NCBI GenBank assembly: GCA_016721565.1
Contig: JADKHW010000048.1
Coordinates: 1 to 21,774, forward strand
From: a bacterium
GTDB lineage: Bacteria; Electryoneota; RPQS01
Length of the DNA: 21,774 nucleotides
Direction of reading: 5' to 3'
A program made the translations under genes and the position numbers. The notes under the pieces are model-generated. The model saw nothing but the letters and a program-made list of their open reading frames with translations. It made no database searches and was not told where the DNA came from. Positions 1 to 9,623 of this stretch are shown piece after piece; position 1 is the stretch's first letter; each line of letters opens with the position of its first letter.

Positions 1-2
1 CT

Positions 3-744
3 TCCGGCCCAAATTTCTTCGGCGCATCCGACGGCTTCTATGAGGGCGGGACGGAAAGAGGATCGTTTTCCTCTGTTGTCAATTTCGAGATATATGACAG
101 CGTGATTGTCCTTTGCTCGAATGGCATCCAGATTATTGACAGGGATACGTACATGTCCATCGGATCGGCTGCGATTCCCTCGTGGGATGTTCGCCTGCGC
201 AGCAATATCATTTACAGTGCTGCGAATACAAACGGATTTCGGGTTGTCAATGCTATGGACTACGCGAATCCTGCCCTGTTCTCAACCTTTCCAATAGAAG
301 GCGAAACAAAACAATTGGAACTCCAAGATAACATCCTTATGACTTGCTCGCGAGCGGGGGGAGTCCGCTTCTGGGATGTGAGCGTTCCTGAGTCACCTGA
401 GCTTATCGGCATGTACAATTCCGGCAATTCAGCCGAGGATGTTATTCTTGTTGACACAATCGCGTATGTGGCAGACTACTACAAGCTTACCGTACTTGAT
501 GTTTCCGATGCGCTTGCGCTTGCGGGGCCGCCAACGCCGCGTGAACTTGCCGTTACTGCAAGCGGCGACTCGCTTGCGTTTAGCTGGCGAACAGCTCGTA
601 ACGCCGTTTCCTACAAACTTTGGAGCAGCAACGATCCCGGCCTGCCACATGAACTCTACAGGCTTGAAATTACGACATCCGACACCTCCGCTACATTGCC
701 ACTGCCCGCCGACCCGATGCGTCTATGTTGTCACCGCTGAATAG
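3..744 (+). CDS. LVIVD-repeat propeller protein, C-terminal part (5' truncated)
   Basis: The reading frame is open from base 3, so the start lies outside the window. The visible part holds LVIVD-like blades with the recurring pattern (V/I)xDVSxPxxPxxxG, for example WDVSVPESPELIGMY near 372-416 and VLDVSDAL near 495-518. LVIVD repeats are known to form beta-propellers in exported bacterial and archaeal proteins; the ligand is unknown. The last blade runs through a Pro-rich linker into an Fn3-like module of about 70 residues (W near 581, LWSSNDP near 619). The literal frame stops at 738-740, but the next frame gives the ending VYVVTAE and a TAG at 742-744. This matches the FYVTAEQ and VFFVRAE endings of the neighbours, so one base is probably missing near 720. 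No T9SS tail is present. Confidence 0.75.
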
Positions 745-2153
745 AATTCTACTTGCATTGCTTGTTTGCGCGAGTGTATCTCACGCACAACGCATCGTCG
801 GTTACTATCCCGCATGGGCGATTTACGCGCGGCAGTATTTCATCACCGACATCCCCGCCGAGCATCTGACGCACATCAACTATGCGTTCGCGAATATCGC
901 CAACGGTCAGATTGCGCTCGGTGATCCCTATTCCGAGATTGATTACTTCTATCCCGGTGATTGCTGGGATCCCGGTTGCGAACGCGGGAACTTTCATCAA
1001 CTGCGGATTCTCAAGCAACAGCACCCGCAACTACAAACGCTGATTTCCGTCGGCGGCTGGAGCTGGAGCAACTACTTTTCGGATGTGGCCTTTTCACCCG
1101 CCAATCGTGAACTATTTGCCAACTCGTGCGTTGACTTTATTCTTGAGCACGGCTTCGACGGCGTTGATCTCGATTGGGAATATCCCGACGGCGGCGGCGA
1201 ACCCGGCAACATCGAACGGCCCGAAGATCCTGCCAATTTTGTCTTGTTGTGTCAGCACATTCGCCACAAACTCGACTCGCTTGAAACCGTCGAAGCGCGC
1301 GAGTTCCTGTTGACACTCGCAACCTCCGCCTCACCCTCACACATCGCCAATCTCAATCTACCCGCCATCGCCTCCGCCGTCGATTTCATCAATGTGATGT
1401 GTTACGATTTCGCCGGAGCGTGGGCCGACTACACCTACTTCAACGCGCCGCTCTTTTTCGATCCGGCCAATCCCTTTTCTGAACCGTTTCATTCAGGCTT
1501 CAACACCGATGCTGCGCTCGATGCCTACATCGCCGCCGGAGTCCCGCGCAATCAGCTTGTCGTCGGCATGCCGTTTTACGGTGTCGGATTCGGCAATGTC
1601 AGCGACACAAACAACGGCCTTTACCAAACCTTCAGCGGTCGTTCGCCGAGCGGCACATGGGAAAACGGCTACTACGACTATTGGGACCTTAGTCAAAACT
1701 ACGTCAATCAAAACGGCTACACGCGCTACTATCACCCGATTTCGCATGTGCCCTATTTGCACAATCCTACGGCTAACGTGTTTATCAGCTACGATGACAC
1801 CGTTTCAATTCGGGAAAAGTGCGACTATGTGCATGAACGAAGACCTCGGCGGCGCGATGTTCTGGGAACTCGCTGCCGACCGCGACGGCGATTTGCTCGC
1901 GACGATGTTCAACACCTTCGAGAATGCCAATCAGCTTCCCGCGCCGGTTGCATTGACCGTCACGCGCATCGGAGATTCGCTGACCTTCCGCTGGCAACCC
2001 GTCAGCGGAGCCGCGCAATACACCCTCTGGTCGAGCACGAACCCCGCCGCGAATCCGCTGGACTATAGTTTGGAATTGAGCACGAATGCGACTGTCGCCA
2101 CACTTCCGCTGGCGGCAGGATCAATGAAAGTCTTTTTCGTTCGCGCCGAATAA
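725..2153 (+). CDS. Secreted GH18 chitinase-like glycoside hydrolase with Fn3-like C-terminus (one frameshift)
   Basis: This is a glycoside hydrolase family 18 enzyme, expected to cut beta-1,4-GlcNAc polymers outside the cell or in the periplasm. A Sec signal peptide (residues 1-21, ending SHA-Q) precedes the TIM barrel. Visible family motifs are SVGGW at residues 108-112, the catalytic DxxDxDxE as DGVDLDWE at 145-152 with E152 as proton donor, MCYD at 225-228, and the late barrel motif GAMFWEL. That last motif and the C-terminus lie in the next frame (ending TAA 2151-2153). The break is near 1830-1837, just after FISYDDTVSIREKCDYV, and one extra or two missing bases repairs it. The final ~70 residues are the same Fn3-like module that ends the propellers at 3-744 and 4317-6475. 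The ATG at 725 overlaps the corrected end of the upstream gene by 20 bases, which suggests coupled translation. Chitinase activity is inferred from motifs only. Confidence 0.88.
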
Positions 2154-2160
2154 ATCAGTC

Positions 2161-2189
2161 TTGAATCTGACCAAAAATCTGAGTATTTT
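2161..2189 (+). promoter_or_regulatory. Sigma70-like promoter for the surface repeat gene
   Basis: TTGAAT at 2161-2166 and TATTTT at 2184-2189 are separated by 17 bases, about 37 bases before the ATG at 2227. Spacing is ideal for a housekeeping promoter and the region is AT-rich compared with the coding sequence around it. Some FCB bacteria use different promoter consensus sequences, so this is a prediction. Confidence 0.45.
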
Positions 2190-2226
2190 ATTTCATTACC
2201 AATTCAAAACACCCGAAGGAAATGAA

Positions 2227-2715
2227 ATGAAGAAACTCATCCTGGCCGCGGTTCTGTTGGCCATGCTCGTTCCGGGCACGCAATCACTCTTTGCCGCCGA
2301 CAAGCCCGTTAACTTGGCGCTCGTGACTCCCATCCAGATTTTCAAGTCGACCGAGTCCATTGCCGGACTCCGCCTGAATCTGATTTACGGCAAGAACGAC
2401 AACATGACCGGTTTGGACATCGGACTCGCCAACCACGCCACGGGTAAACTGCAGGGCATTCAGTGGGGCGTAGTCAACTTGGCCGGACAAGGCGGCGCGG
2501 GTATTCAGTGGGGCTGGGTGAACATCGACAAGGGCGGCACCTTCACCGGCTTGCAGTACGGATACTACAACGAGACCAATCAGATGGTCGGTTTACAGCT
2601 TGGTCTCCTGAACTGGGCACAATCCGCCAACGGCCTTCAAATCGGCCTGATCAACGTCATCAGAAAAGGTGGCTGGTTCCCCGTCTTCCCGATTATCAAC
2701 GGCAGCTTCAAATAA
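2227..2715 (+). CDS. LA_2272-type surface repeat protein
   Basis: This is a 162-residue exported protein, intact as given. ATG 2227 is chosen over the upstream in-frame ATG at 2161 because GAAGGA (2215-2220) lies six bases ahead of it and it begins directly with a signal peptide (MKKLILAAVLLAML, cleavage after about residue 22-23 at FA-AD). The body has six copies of a G-(I/L)-x-x-G-x-x-N motif every 14-16 residues: GLDIGLAN, GIQWGVVN, GIQWGWVN, GLQYGYYN, GLQLGLLN and GLQIGLIN. It ends in an aromatic, Gly/Pro-rich FPVFPIING segment. This pattern matches the LA_2272 surface repeat family, which is presumed to sit at the outer membrane; its function is not known. The gene has its own promoter and a strong terminator after it, so it is probably monocistronic. 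Confidence 0.8.
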   Translation: MKKLILAAVLLAMLVPGTQSLFAADKPVNLALVTPIQIFKSTESIAGLRLNLIYGKNDNMTGLDIGLANHATGKLQGIQWGVVNLAGQGGAGIQWGWVNIDKGGTFTGLQYGYYNETNQMVGLQLGLLNWAQSANGLQIGLINVIRKGGWFPVFPIINGSFK

Positions 2716-2741
2716 GTGCGTGTAACGCACGTTTATGCGCT

Positions 2742-2775
2742 AACGCGGCGGCCTGAAAGGGTTGCCGCGTTTTTG
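2742..2775 (+). terminator. Rho-independent terminator after the surface repeat gene
   Basis: Left arm 2743-2749 (ACGCGGC) pairs with right arm 2764-2770 (GCCGCGT), extended by an A-T pair, around a 14-base loop, and is followed by a T-run (TTTTT ending at 2774). It starts about 27 bases after the stop at 2715. Confidence 0.8.
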
Positions 2776-2840
2776 CTTTAATAACCGTAGAGGCGGATGG
2801 CGATCCGCCCGCCGAGAACCAGATGCGTGACATAAGGCAC

Positions 2841-2869
2841 TTGACAATCCGCCGTTTCTGCCGTAATTT
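2841..2869 (+). promoter_or_regulatory. Sigma70-like promoter for the Asp-box protein gene
   Basis: TTGACA at 2841-2846 and TAATTT at 2864-2869 are separated by exactly 17 bases. They lie about 52 bases before the ATG at 2922 and after the terminator of the previous gene. The -35 box is a perfect consensus match. Confidence 0.5.
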
Positions 2870-2921
2870 ATAACCAACACCTGCGCAAACTGACCGCACC
2901 CGCCTGCGGAGGGCTATTCCT

Positions 2922-4230
2922 ATGACGCGAATCCAATCTGTTTTCAATCAACTGAAGCGGCTGGGGTTCGCGCTTTTGTTGCTGGGATGAGGCTTTGGCC
3001 CATTCACGCCTGCGGAACGAATTCACACGTTTGATGAGCCGTCAGTAAACTACATTGTAAAGACATCCGACGGCAAATTTACTGGCAATCAAAGGCAATC
3101 CTATGGGATGAATCACCCCCGCTTTGGATGAGTGCCGATGGCGGCCAAACCTGGGCAACGGCTGAAAGTTACCCATCAGATTCGACATGGCCTGAAGAGC
3201 TCACAATTTTTGATGGCGTGAATATCGCAAGCTACCATTATGGCGGTGTAGAGACATCGCACAATCGGGGAGGGGACTGGCGCATTGGCTCATTTGAATC
3301 AAGTTATGACATCAGATGCCTTGCGCTTGCCGACTCACAGGTCATGTTTGGAGGAGGAAGGGCATCTGCTGCGAGACCACCCCTAACCCACAGCGCTATC
3401 TTCAGGAGCATGGACGGTGGCACCACATGGGACATGCTCAGGGATCATGGCACAGACACGTACGAGTACCCCGTTCGATGTGCCTGTTCTGCTTCGGGGA
3501 CGGTCCTTGCAATGCTCGGTGAACCGTTCGCGATACGCAGCCGAGATCGAGGCGACTTGGGACCCGGGCGGATTTCCTATTCCGGTTCAACAGACTATCG
3601 GCATTGCATCGGTAGATTCTGCGGTCTTTCTTGTTGCGGGATCGCAGGAGGCCACCCTGTAGTTGCGCGCAGTACAACAACGGGTCAACCTGGACAATCG
3701 TCTGGTCGGATACGACCTCGTCACCATGGTTCCGCGATCTTGCAGTCAAAGTGCCCGGATTAGTTTGGATTGTTGGCACCGATGGACGCACACTCGCTTC
3801 GCGTGACGGCGGATTGTCGTGGACCTACAATCAAACGGATTCAAGCGAGACCGAATTTGACAACGCATCCTTAATCAGCAGCACGCTTGGGTACGCGTAT
3901 GACAGAACTAATGGTGTAATCTGGCGGTGGAACGGCGAATTCGTTTCAGCAAACTCCACTTCGTTTGTTCCCACAGACTTCTCAATCTCCGCCTACCCCA
4001 ACCCCTTCAACAGCACGTTGAGTATCTCACTCACTCTGCCCGCGCATGAGCAAGTGGAAATCACGCTCTACAACCTGCTGGGCCGTGAAGTGGAAGTGAT
4101 TCATCGCGGTAGGCTTGACAACGCAACGCTGTCCTACACCGTCCCGCCTAGCCTCGCCAGCGGCATCTACTTCCTCCGCGCCGCCACTGCCACCCAGACC
4201 CAGATGCAAAAGGTCGTCTTGCTGAAATAG
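2922..4230 (+). CDS. Secreted Asp-box (BNR) repeat protein with T9SS sorting tail (frame-disrupted)
   Basis: This is an exported beta-propeller protein of the sialidase/VPS10-like Asp-box type. Asp-box motifs (SxDxGxTW) recur: SADGGQTW near 3131, SMDGGTTW near 3409, SRDRG..TW near 3538-3560 and SRDGGLSW near 3799. The last ~80 residues (from about 3985) form a T9SS type A sorting tail, beginning SAYPNPFNSTLSI and ending with hydrophobic strands and a Lys, so the protein is probably secreted across the outer membrane. ATG 2922 begins a Lys/Arg plus Leu-rich signal peptide, but an in-frame TGA lies at 2988-2990. Other breaks are near 3075 (restoring one A in AAA gives DGKIYW), near 3553 and near 3662. 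Whether this is a decayed gene or an assembly artefact cannot be settled from sequence alone. The asialo or glycan-binding role often linked to BNR folds is not implied here. Confidence 0.72.
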
Positions 4231-4242
4231 CGGGCAATGGAG

Positions 4243-4271
4243 TTGACTCCGGGGAAACCGTGCGTAAATTG
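4243..4271 (+). promoter_or_regulatory. Possible promoter for the second LVIVD gene
   Basis: TTGACT at 4243-4248 is followed after 16-17 bases by TAAATT/AAATTG (4265-4271). The element lies about 46 bases before ATG 4317. It resembles the element at 2841-2869 (TTGAC, 16-17 bases, then GTAA(A/T)TT). The -10 box is weak. Confidence 0.3.
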
Positions 4272-4316
4272 AAAGACTGTCCGGCATTCGCGCACATCCC
4301 ACCCGAGGTTCCGAGC

Positions 4317-6475
4317 ATGCGTATCGCCTACAATAACCTATTGTCATTACTGCTTTTGAGCGGGCTTCTCTGCCCGCTCGTTTCGTTTGGGCAGGATAGC
4401 CTCAATGTTCAATCCATCGGCAGCTACTGGAGTTTTTGGGACACCGAAAGCAACGGTGACTTCGGCTTTGATACCGATGTCCAAGGGGATTATGCCTTTC
4501 TCTGCAACATTCGGGCGGGTTAAGGATCATAGACATTTCTGATCCGACCAATATCCACGAAGTGGGCTACTTTCAGCCAAACCCGAACTACACAGCGCGG
4601 ACCATTGACGTTGAAGTTAACGGGTCAATTGCATATGTTGCCGCTTCCAACGGACTTTGGGTCGTGGATATTTCTGATCCGACTCATCCTTTGCCGTGGA
4701 TTCTGTGAGCGGCCCATTCAGCTCTGCGAGAATGGCGCTGCTCGGCAATCAACTTTGCGTGGCGATAAATTCACACATGCGAGTCTATGACCTGAGTGAC
4801 CCCACAAACCCGGTATTGTACAGCCTCCTGCCAATAAATAGTCAGATATACGACATCGAATCCGACGGCGAGTATCTCTACCTACTCGCAAACGGTTTCA
4901 AAGTCTATGACACAAGTGACTCGGGCAATGTTCAGCAAATCGGGAGTACGCAATTCTCAGGAACGCAATTTGTTCTCAAGGGTCCGCGTGCATTTATCGC
5001 TGGAAATAACAGCCTTCGTGCTGTAGATATCAGCAATCCGAACCTACCTGTTAATCTTGGATATGTCTTTTCAAATCTCTACATTCACTGGATAGAGGCA
5101 AATGAGAATCTCATCGTAGGAACTACAGATTTCCGCGAGAGACTTGAATTCATTGACGTTTCGGACCCAACACTGCCCGTCTTGCTGCAACCATCGGAAT
5201 CGAGAAGCTGGTTTGTGGCTAACAGCCTTGCTCTGAATTCGACACACGCATTCGTTAAGAATCTGTTCGAAATTTTCATTCGATTGACATCAGCGACCCT
5301 GCAAATGTCCAATTCGTGGATAGCCTGAACGGAGCCGGGCCGTGCAAAGCACTCGCAACACTTGATAACATACTGTTAGCGGCCACTGGTCCGAACGGTC
5401 TGCTCGTTGCAGACATCAGCAACCGCGAAGCACCAGTAGAACTCGGTCACATTTCGCTCGGGGAAAGCTGCACAGACGTGAAAGTCAAAGACGATCTTGC
5501 CTACGTAACTTTCAGCGACTACGGAATGGTTGTGTACTCGCTCGCGCCTGAACAAATGCCGATGGAACTTAGCACCCTCTCTGCGCGAAACGGATATGAG
5601 CATATTGACCTCGGTGAAGGCCTCGCACTTTTGTCTGACAGATGGTACTCTATCATTATTGATATCACTAACCCTTCCATGCCGATTCTACTTGATACGT
5701 TATGGAGTGAAGAAGGTTATGGATTTATTTTTGACGATGTGTCTTTGTCAGGAAATGTTCTCTACGGACTGAACTGGGAGGGCATGAAGACTTTTGATAT
5801 TAGCAATCCCGCTGAACCGGTGCAGATAAGTACATATCCGTTTCAAAATGCAACGGCTGTTTGTGTCGAAGGTAATCGAGCATACGTCACTGAATCAACG
5901 TATCCGATTGGCCAGCGAATCCTCATGACATTAGATGTGTCCACTCCTTCTCAACCGACTTTACTCAATTCCTATGTTTTCTCGACAGACACAGTAAGCC
6001 CGCCTGTCGTTGTAAACCTTGACTATCGTGACGGGTTGCTTCTTGCGCGGGAATCCTACGGCGTTCGAGGATTTGACGTTAGAGAAATTCAAGATCCGAG
6101 CGTACGGGCCTTCTACACAATAATGGAACTTACAGTTTAGCCGGTACCGGCGAAACGGCCTACATTGGTCATCTATTTGACATGCAGATCCTTGACATCT
6201 CCGACGCACTCGCAGATGGAATTAAACTGCCGCCGCCGCAAGAGTTGACCATAACTTACGTTGACGAGTCCCTTTTCCTCCGTTGGAACGCCATCACACA
6301 CGATGCTTTCGGCAGACCCGTCACACCCACTTATCGTGTATGGGGCAGCATTGATCCGAGTGCCACGCCCGACCAGTACGAAATATTATTAACAACGACC
6401 GACAATATCGCTCAACTTCCATTCAACCAAGTCACACCCGCCAAGATGACGTTTTATGTAACGGCTGAGCAATAG
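4317..6475 (+). CDS. Secreted LVIVD-repeat propeller with Fn3-like C-terminus (frame-disrupted)
   Basis: This is an exported propeller of about 720 residues after repair. ATG 4317 has GAGG at 4305-4308 as ribosome site and opens a signal peptide ending SFG-Q; the mature protein starts QDSLNVQSIG. Blades of about 42-45 residues recur, for example IIDISDPTNIHEVGYF (near 4529), VYDLSDPTNPVLYSL (near 4783), FDISNPAEPVQISTY (near 5791) and LDVSTPSQPTLLNSY (near 5932). The last blade ILDISDAL leads into the Fn3-like module ending FYVTAEQ. Four single-base breaks fit the pattern of lost bases: 4520-4521 (TT to TTT restores AGLRIIDISDP), 4690 (TTT to TTTT restores PFAVDSVSG), about 5265-5277 (restores HSIDISDPANV) and about 6121 (restores NNGTYSLAG). 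There is no T9SS tail. It is followed 26 bases later by the outer-membrane barrel gene. Confidence 0.78.
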
Positions 6476-6501
6476 CACTTCATACTTAAACCTCTTATTA
6501 C

Positions 6502-7149
6502 ATGCGCACGACCATATTCAAACTCTTATTGGTTCTCGCGACAGTTTGTTTTGTTACTTCATCACACGCAATTGGTCTCTATGTCGGAGGGTCCGTCGGC
6601 CCTGCATTTCCAACACGGAGCTTTCAGGGGTCAGACATCGAACATCAGCAGGGAGCCGCAGACAGAGGATTAGGCGGACAAATTGAGTTTGGAATCTCAG
6701 ATGACGTTTTTGATGCGTACTTTGCTACACGCTCAGATGAATTTTCGGGGCGAACAGAGTATAAAGACTTCCTAATCGACGGCGAGTGGGAGGCGCATCG
6801 CGTTTTGTATGGCCTAAGATTGCGGCTCACCGATGTGCTAAGCAAAGACATTGAACCGTTTTTTGGCGTCGCGGTGTCCAACGGCCCTACAGAGGTCAAA
6901 GCTCGTATTACGTTCAACGACGAGCGGCTCGTTGAACATGAAAAGACCGAGTACGCACCGGGCACGATGCTCGAAGCAGGTGCCAATTTTCGTTTAGGCA
7001 AAACTGCACAGGTGGTGACCTCACTTCAATTGCACAACTTCCTCGTACCGCTGAATAAATACGATATCGTATTGCCTTTCAGCGACGATCTTAGCATCAA
7101 CACCGGTGACGTGCGCGTGACATACGTCGCGCTAAATATCGGGCTGTGA
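6502..7149 (+). CDS. Outer-membrane beta-barrel protein (hypothetical)
   Basis: This is an intact 215-residue protein. It has a signal peptide (about residues 1-23, ending SHA-I), then alternating hydrophobic/polar strands starting IGLYVGGSVGPAFP, typical of small porin-like or OmpA-like outer-membrane barrels. The C-terminus YVALNIGL ends in an amphipathic strand. The core has Gly-rich turns and acidic loops (EFGISDDVFD, GRTEYKDFLIDGEW). I recognise the fold type but no specific family. It lies 26 bases downstream of the LVIVD gene, so it is probably co-transcribed, and it ends at the terminator 7198-7226. It might be an accessory partner of the exported proteins upstream; that is inference. 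Confidence 0.7.
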   Translation: MRTTIFKLLLVLATVCFVTSSHAIGLYVGGSVGPAFPTRSFQGSDIEHQQGAADRGLGGQIEFGISDDVFDAYFATRSDEFSGRTEYKDFLIDGEWEAHRVLYGLRLRLTDVLSKDIEPFFGVAVSNGPTEVKARITFNDERLVEHEKTEYAPGTMLEAGANFRLGKTAQVVTSLQLHNFLVPLNKYDIVLPFSDDLSINTGDVRVTYVALNIGL

Positions 7150-7197
7150 TTAGAGTATTGTGATAGGTCTTGCAAGCGGTTGTTTATGTGTTTAAAG

Positions 7198-7226
7198 AAA
7201 AACCCGACATGCTGAGCGGGGTTTTT
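7198..7226 (+). terminator. Terminator, probably bidirectional, between the barrel and DUF3160 genes
   Basis: Arms AAAAACCC (7198-7205) and GGGTTTTT (7219-7226) form a perfect 8-bp stem with a 13-base loop. The A-run and T-run flank the GC part on both sides, so it can act for the + strand gene ending at 7149 and the - strand gene ending at 7269. Confidence 0.75.
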
Positions 7227-7268
7227 GTCACTCTGCAATCTACAGTATCTAAGGAACGGGATATGATT

Positions 7269-9364
7269 TCACCCATTCAGGGCGGGTGGTTCAGCATCGC
7301 GTTTGAGCATCTCTTGCCACGCCTCATCGTTCAAGCGGTGATCAGCGGCATATTGAAATTCATATACGAGAAGACCGCACCGCGCGTCATGCGTAGTTCA
7401 CCGCCAATCGGTACGACAATATAAACTTCATCAAGATGACCGACTGCTTCCTCCAAGCAAAGCTCGCCAGAATTGGCGACATCCGCCACGCAGGCCAAAT
7501 CCCGATCAGGTCCGGTCACTTGATACCAGCTCTTGAGCCAAACGTCTTTCATCGTCAGAGTTGAATCATACGTTTGCCCGTCATAGCGGCGGTCGTAAAT
7601 GGGGATATTCTGATCAAGGCTCAGAATATCAAGCGTCCATCGTTCAACTTTCGCGCCGAACCAACGCAGCCATTCATACTCCTCCGCGTTCAGTTCAATT
7701 CCAGCAAGCTGCTTTTCAGTTGCGGTTTTGCAGAACACGACCATTTCTTCATATCGCAAAAACACATCCGCCAAGTCGTCGGAATAATACCCTGCGGCCA
7801 TCAAGATTCGGCGGTGCGATTGCACTTGCGACAAGAGTCGTGTCCAAAGTTCCAACACAGGCTCGACATACCCGCGCACGTCGTGCGTATCAATCCCCAT
7901 GTCACCTTCCGCATAGGACGGATTCGCATGAGAATCGCGTCGCGCCGCATCTCCGTCCAACTTGCAAGAGATGTCGTCAACTGCTTGTCACGCCAAGCGT
8001 CGTTTCGCATGAAGAACGGATAATCGCTGCGTTCCAGATGAAGCGCCTGCAACATATTGAGCCAGCCCGAGACTAAGTTCTCGTCCATTCCGTATCATAT
8101 CCCGAAAATTCCGCTTTTAATGAATCAAGACGAGGGCTGTACTCGTCCCAAGTCTCTCTTTCATGATAAACGCTCGTGAGAATTTCGTCCGCGCGCGGCG
8201 AACCGAGTGCGGCCATCACGTCGAGTCCTTTCGGCCATGTGCGAATGCCATACTCCGACAAGCGCTGCAATACATAAGTATCCGGCATGTATCGCTGACT
8301 CGTGAAACGGAATTGGATTCCATTCGAAAGGCCTGTTGCCTGAGTTTGTATGCGGGGGGACAGGCGGCGTAGTGCTACCGCCAATGATCCAAAACAAATT
8401 GGCGTTCACGCGGATTCTTCTTAACCCAGCCTTGGGGCCGCAAATACTTATCGCGCGATTCTTGTGAAAATATGGATACCAAATCAAACGGCGTCAGATG
8501 CAGGCTTTCGCCGACATAGAGAGATGTAATTGTATAGATTTTGTTCCATGTCTGTATCAGTGGTTGCATATTCGGACGCTCAGCAAATAGAACATCGCAT
8601 AACAACAAAGACTGCAAAATTGTGGCAGGATCCTCAAGCGAGACCGAGTCCAGCGGGAACGACGCCAATCCATACCACATCATCGCCTTAAAATAATCTT
8701 CTGTGAGCGGCGCGCGCGTGTAGTGTCCGCGCACAATGAATTGCGTGTAGTCAAGCCCTGATCCGGTGGCACCCACGAAGCGGCCTGAACGAGCGCTGAT
8801 TTTTGCGAGTTCTTCATTCACAAGCGAATCAACCGCAAGGAAGACCTTCCTTGGAAGTTTCAATAGCCGCATCGCTGTCCCAAAATAGACGAGGTTCCGC
8901 TGGCCGCTGCCTGCGTCGCCGTATCTTCAAGCGTCATGTACTGTTCCAGCGTCCCGACGAACATCCTCAGTCAATTCGCACAGAGCAGGATAGGAGGTAT
9001 TCAATCTCAATTCCTTTTAGCGAAAAATCATAGAGCACATGATACATGTGAAGCAAGCAGTCTGAAGTGACAAAATTTGAGATGCGAGGCTCAATCCCGT
9101 AATGGTCGCTCTCATAAACCTGAAAGAACTGTTCCGCATCGCCGGAATCGCCACGAAGGCGTTTTCAGCCAGTTTGGTGCGCTGTTCCTCTGTGAAGTCG
9201 AAAGGTTTCTTTGAATAGTATTCTTTTCCGCTCTGGATGTCCGTCCAATTTGCGACATTGCTTAAGTCCTTCTTTATCTGATCTGGTTGCAAAGCTACAG
9301 GCTTGGCGGCAAACGCGGACAGGCTTAAAATGAGGCTGCCGATGAGGATGAGATGTAAATGCAT
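7269..9364 (-). CDS. Secreted DUF3160 family protein (frame-disrupted)
   Basis: On the minus strand, ATG at 9364-9362 opens a signal peptide (MHLHLILIGSLILSLSAFAA). After repair the protein is about 700 residues, a normal length for DUF3160 proteins, whose function is unknown. Recognisable family segments, in order: FQVYESDHYGIEPR then TSDCLLHMYHVLYDF (about 9135-9030), RNLVYFGTAMRLL (about 8905-8865), DYTQFIVRGHYT then YFKAMMWYGL (about 8755-8670), FRFTSQRYMPDTY and GLDVMAALGS (about 8320-8205), SWTEMRRDAIL (about 7965-7935), GYVEPVLELW (about 7870-7840), and GAVFSYYEFQ near the C-terminus. About seven breaks (near 9150, 8985, 8905, 8385, 8093, 7950 and 7365) separate the frames. The last one, restored, gives RLNDEAWQEMLKRDAEPPALNG and the TGA at 7271-7269. 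It is the only minus-strand gene, convergent with the barrel gene and divergent from pdhA. Confidence 0.82.
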
Positions 9365-9623
9365 GAATATGGCCCTGACTTTGGTATTTGTGCAGACTAA
9401 TGCTTAAATATAATTCCTCTAAACTTAGAATTCACGAGCCAGCAACACGGAAAGATCCCAACAGTCAATACATACATTTCAACATCAAACTAACACACAT
9501 CAAAGCATAGCAAATTTACCTTGCTATCCTGAGTAAAAACCTTATATTGGCTGTAATTGGCGGACTATGGTCTGCCGCATTGCATTGTATTCTGGATAAA
9601 TAATTCAAATAAAAGGATTTGTC
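9365..9623. other. Divergent intergenic region between the DUF3160 gene and pdhA
   Basis: This is the longest non-coding stretch in the window (259 bases) and is visibly AT-rich. It must hold the promoters for the minus-strand DUF3160 gene and for the plus-strand pdhA directon. I see no convincing -35/-10 pair for either. AAAGGA just before ATG 9624 is the pdhA ribosome site. A perfect 7-bp inverted repeat lies at 9507-9527. Confidence 0.6.
9507..9527. promoter_or_regulatory. Inverted repeat, candidate operator
   Basis: ATAGCAA (9507-9513), a 7-base spacer, and TTGCTAT (9521-9527) form a perfect dyad in the divergent promoter region upstream of pdhA. No T-run follows, so it is not a terminator. 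The dyad centre is about 107 bases before the pdhA start. A regulator-binding role is inference. Confidence 0.3.

Noticed and set aside
7561..8076. Plus-strand frames opposite DUF3160
   Set aside because: The minus strand gives the conserved DUF3160 segments in order, while the plus frames show no recognisable content.
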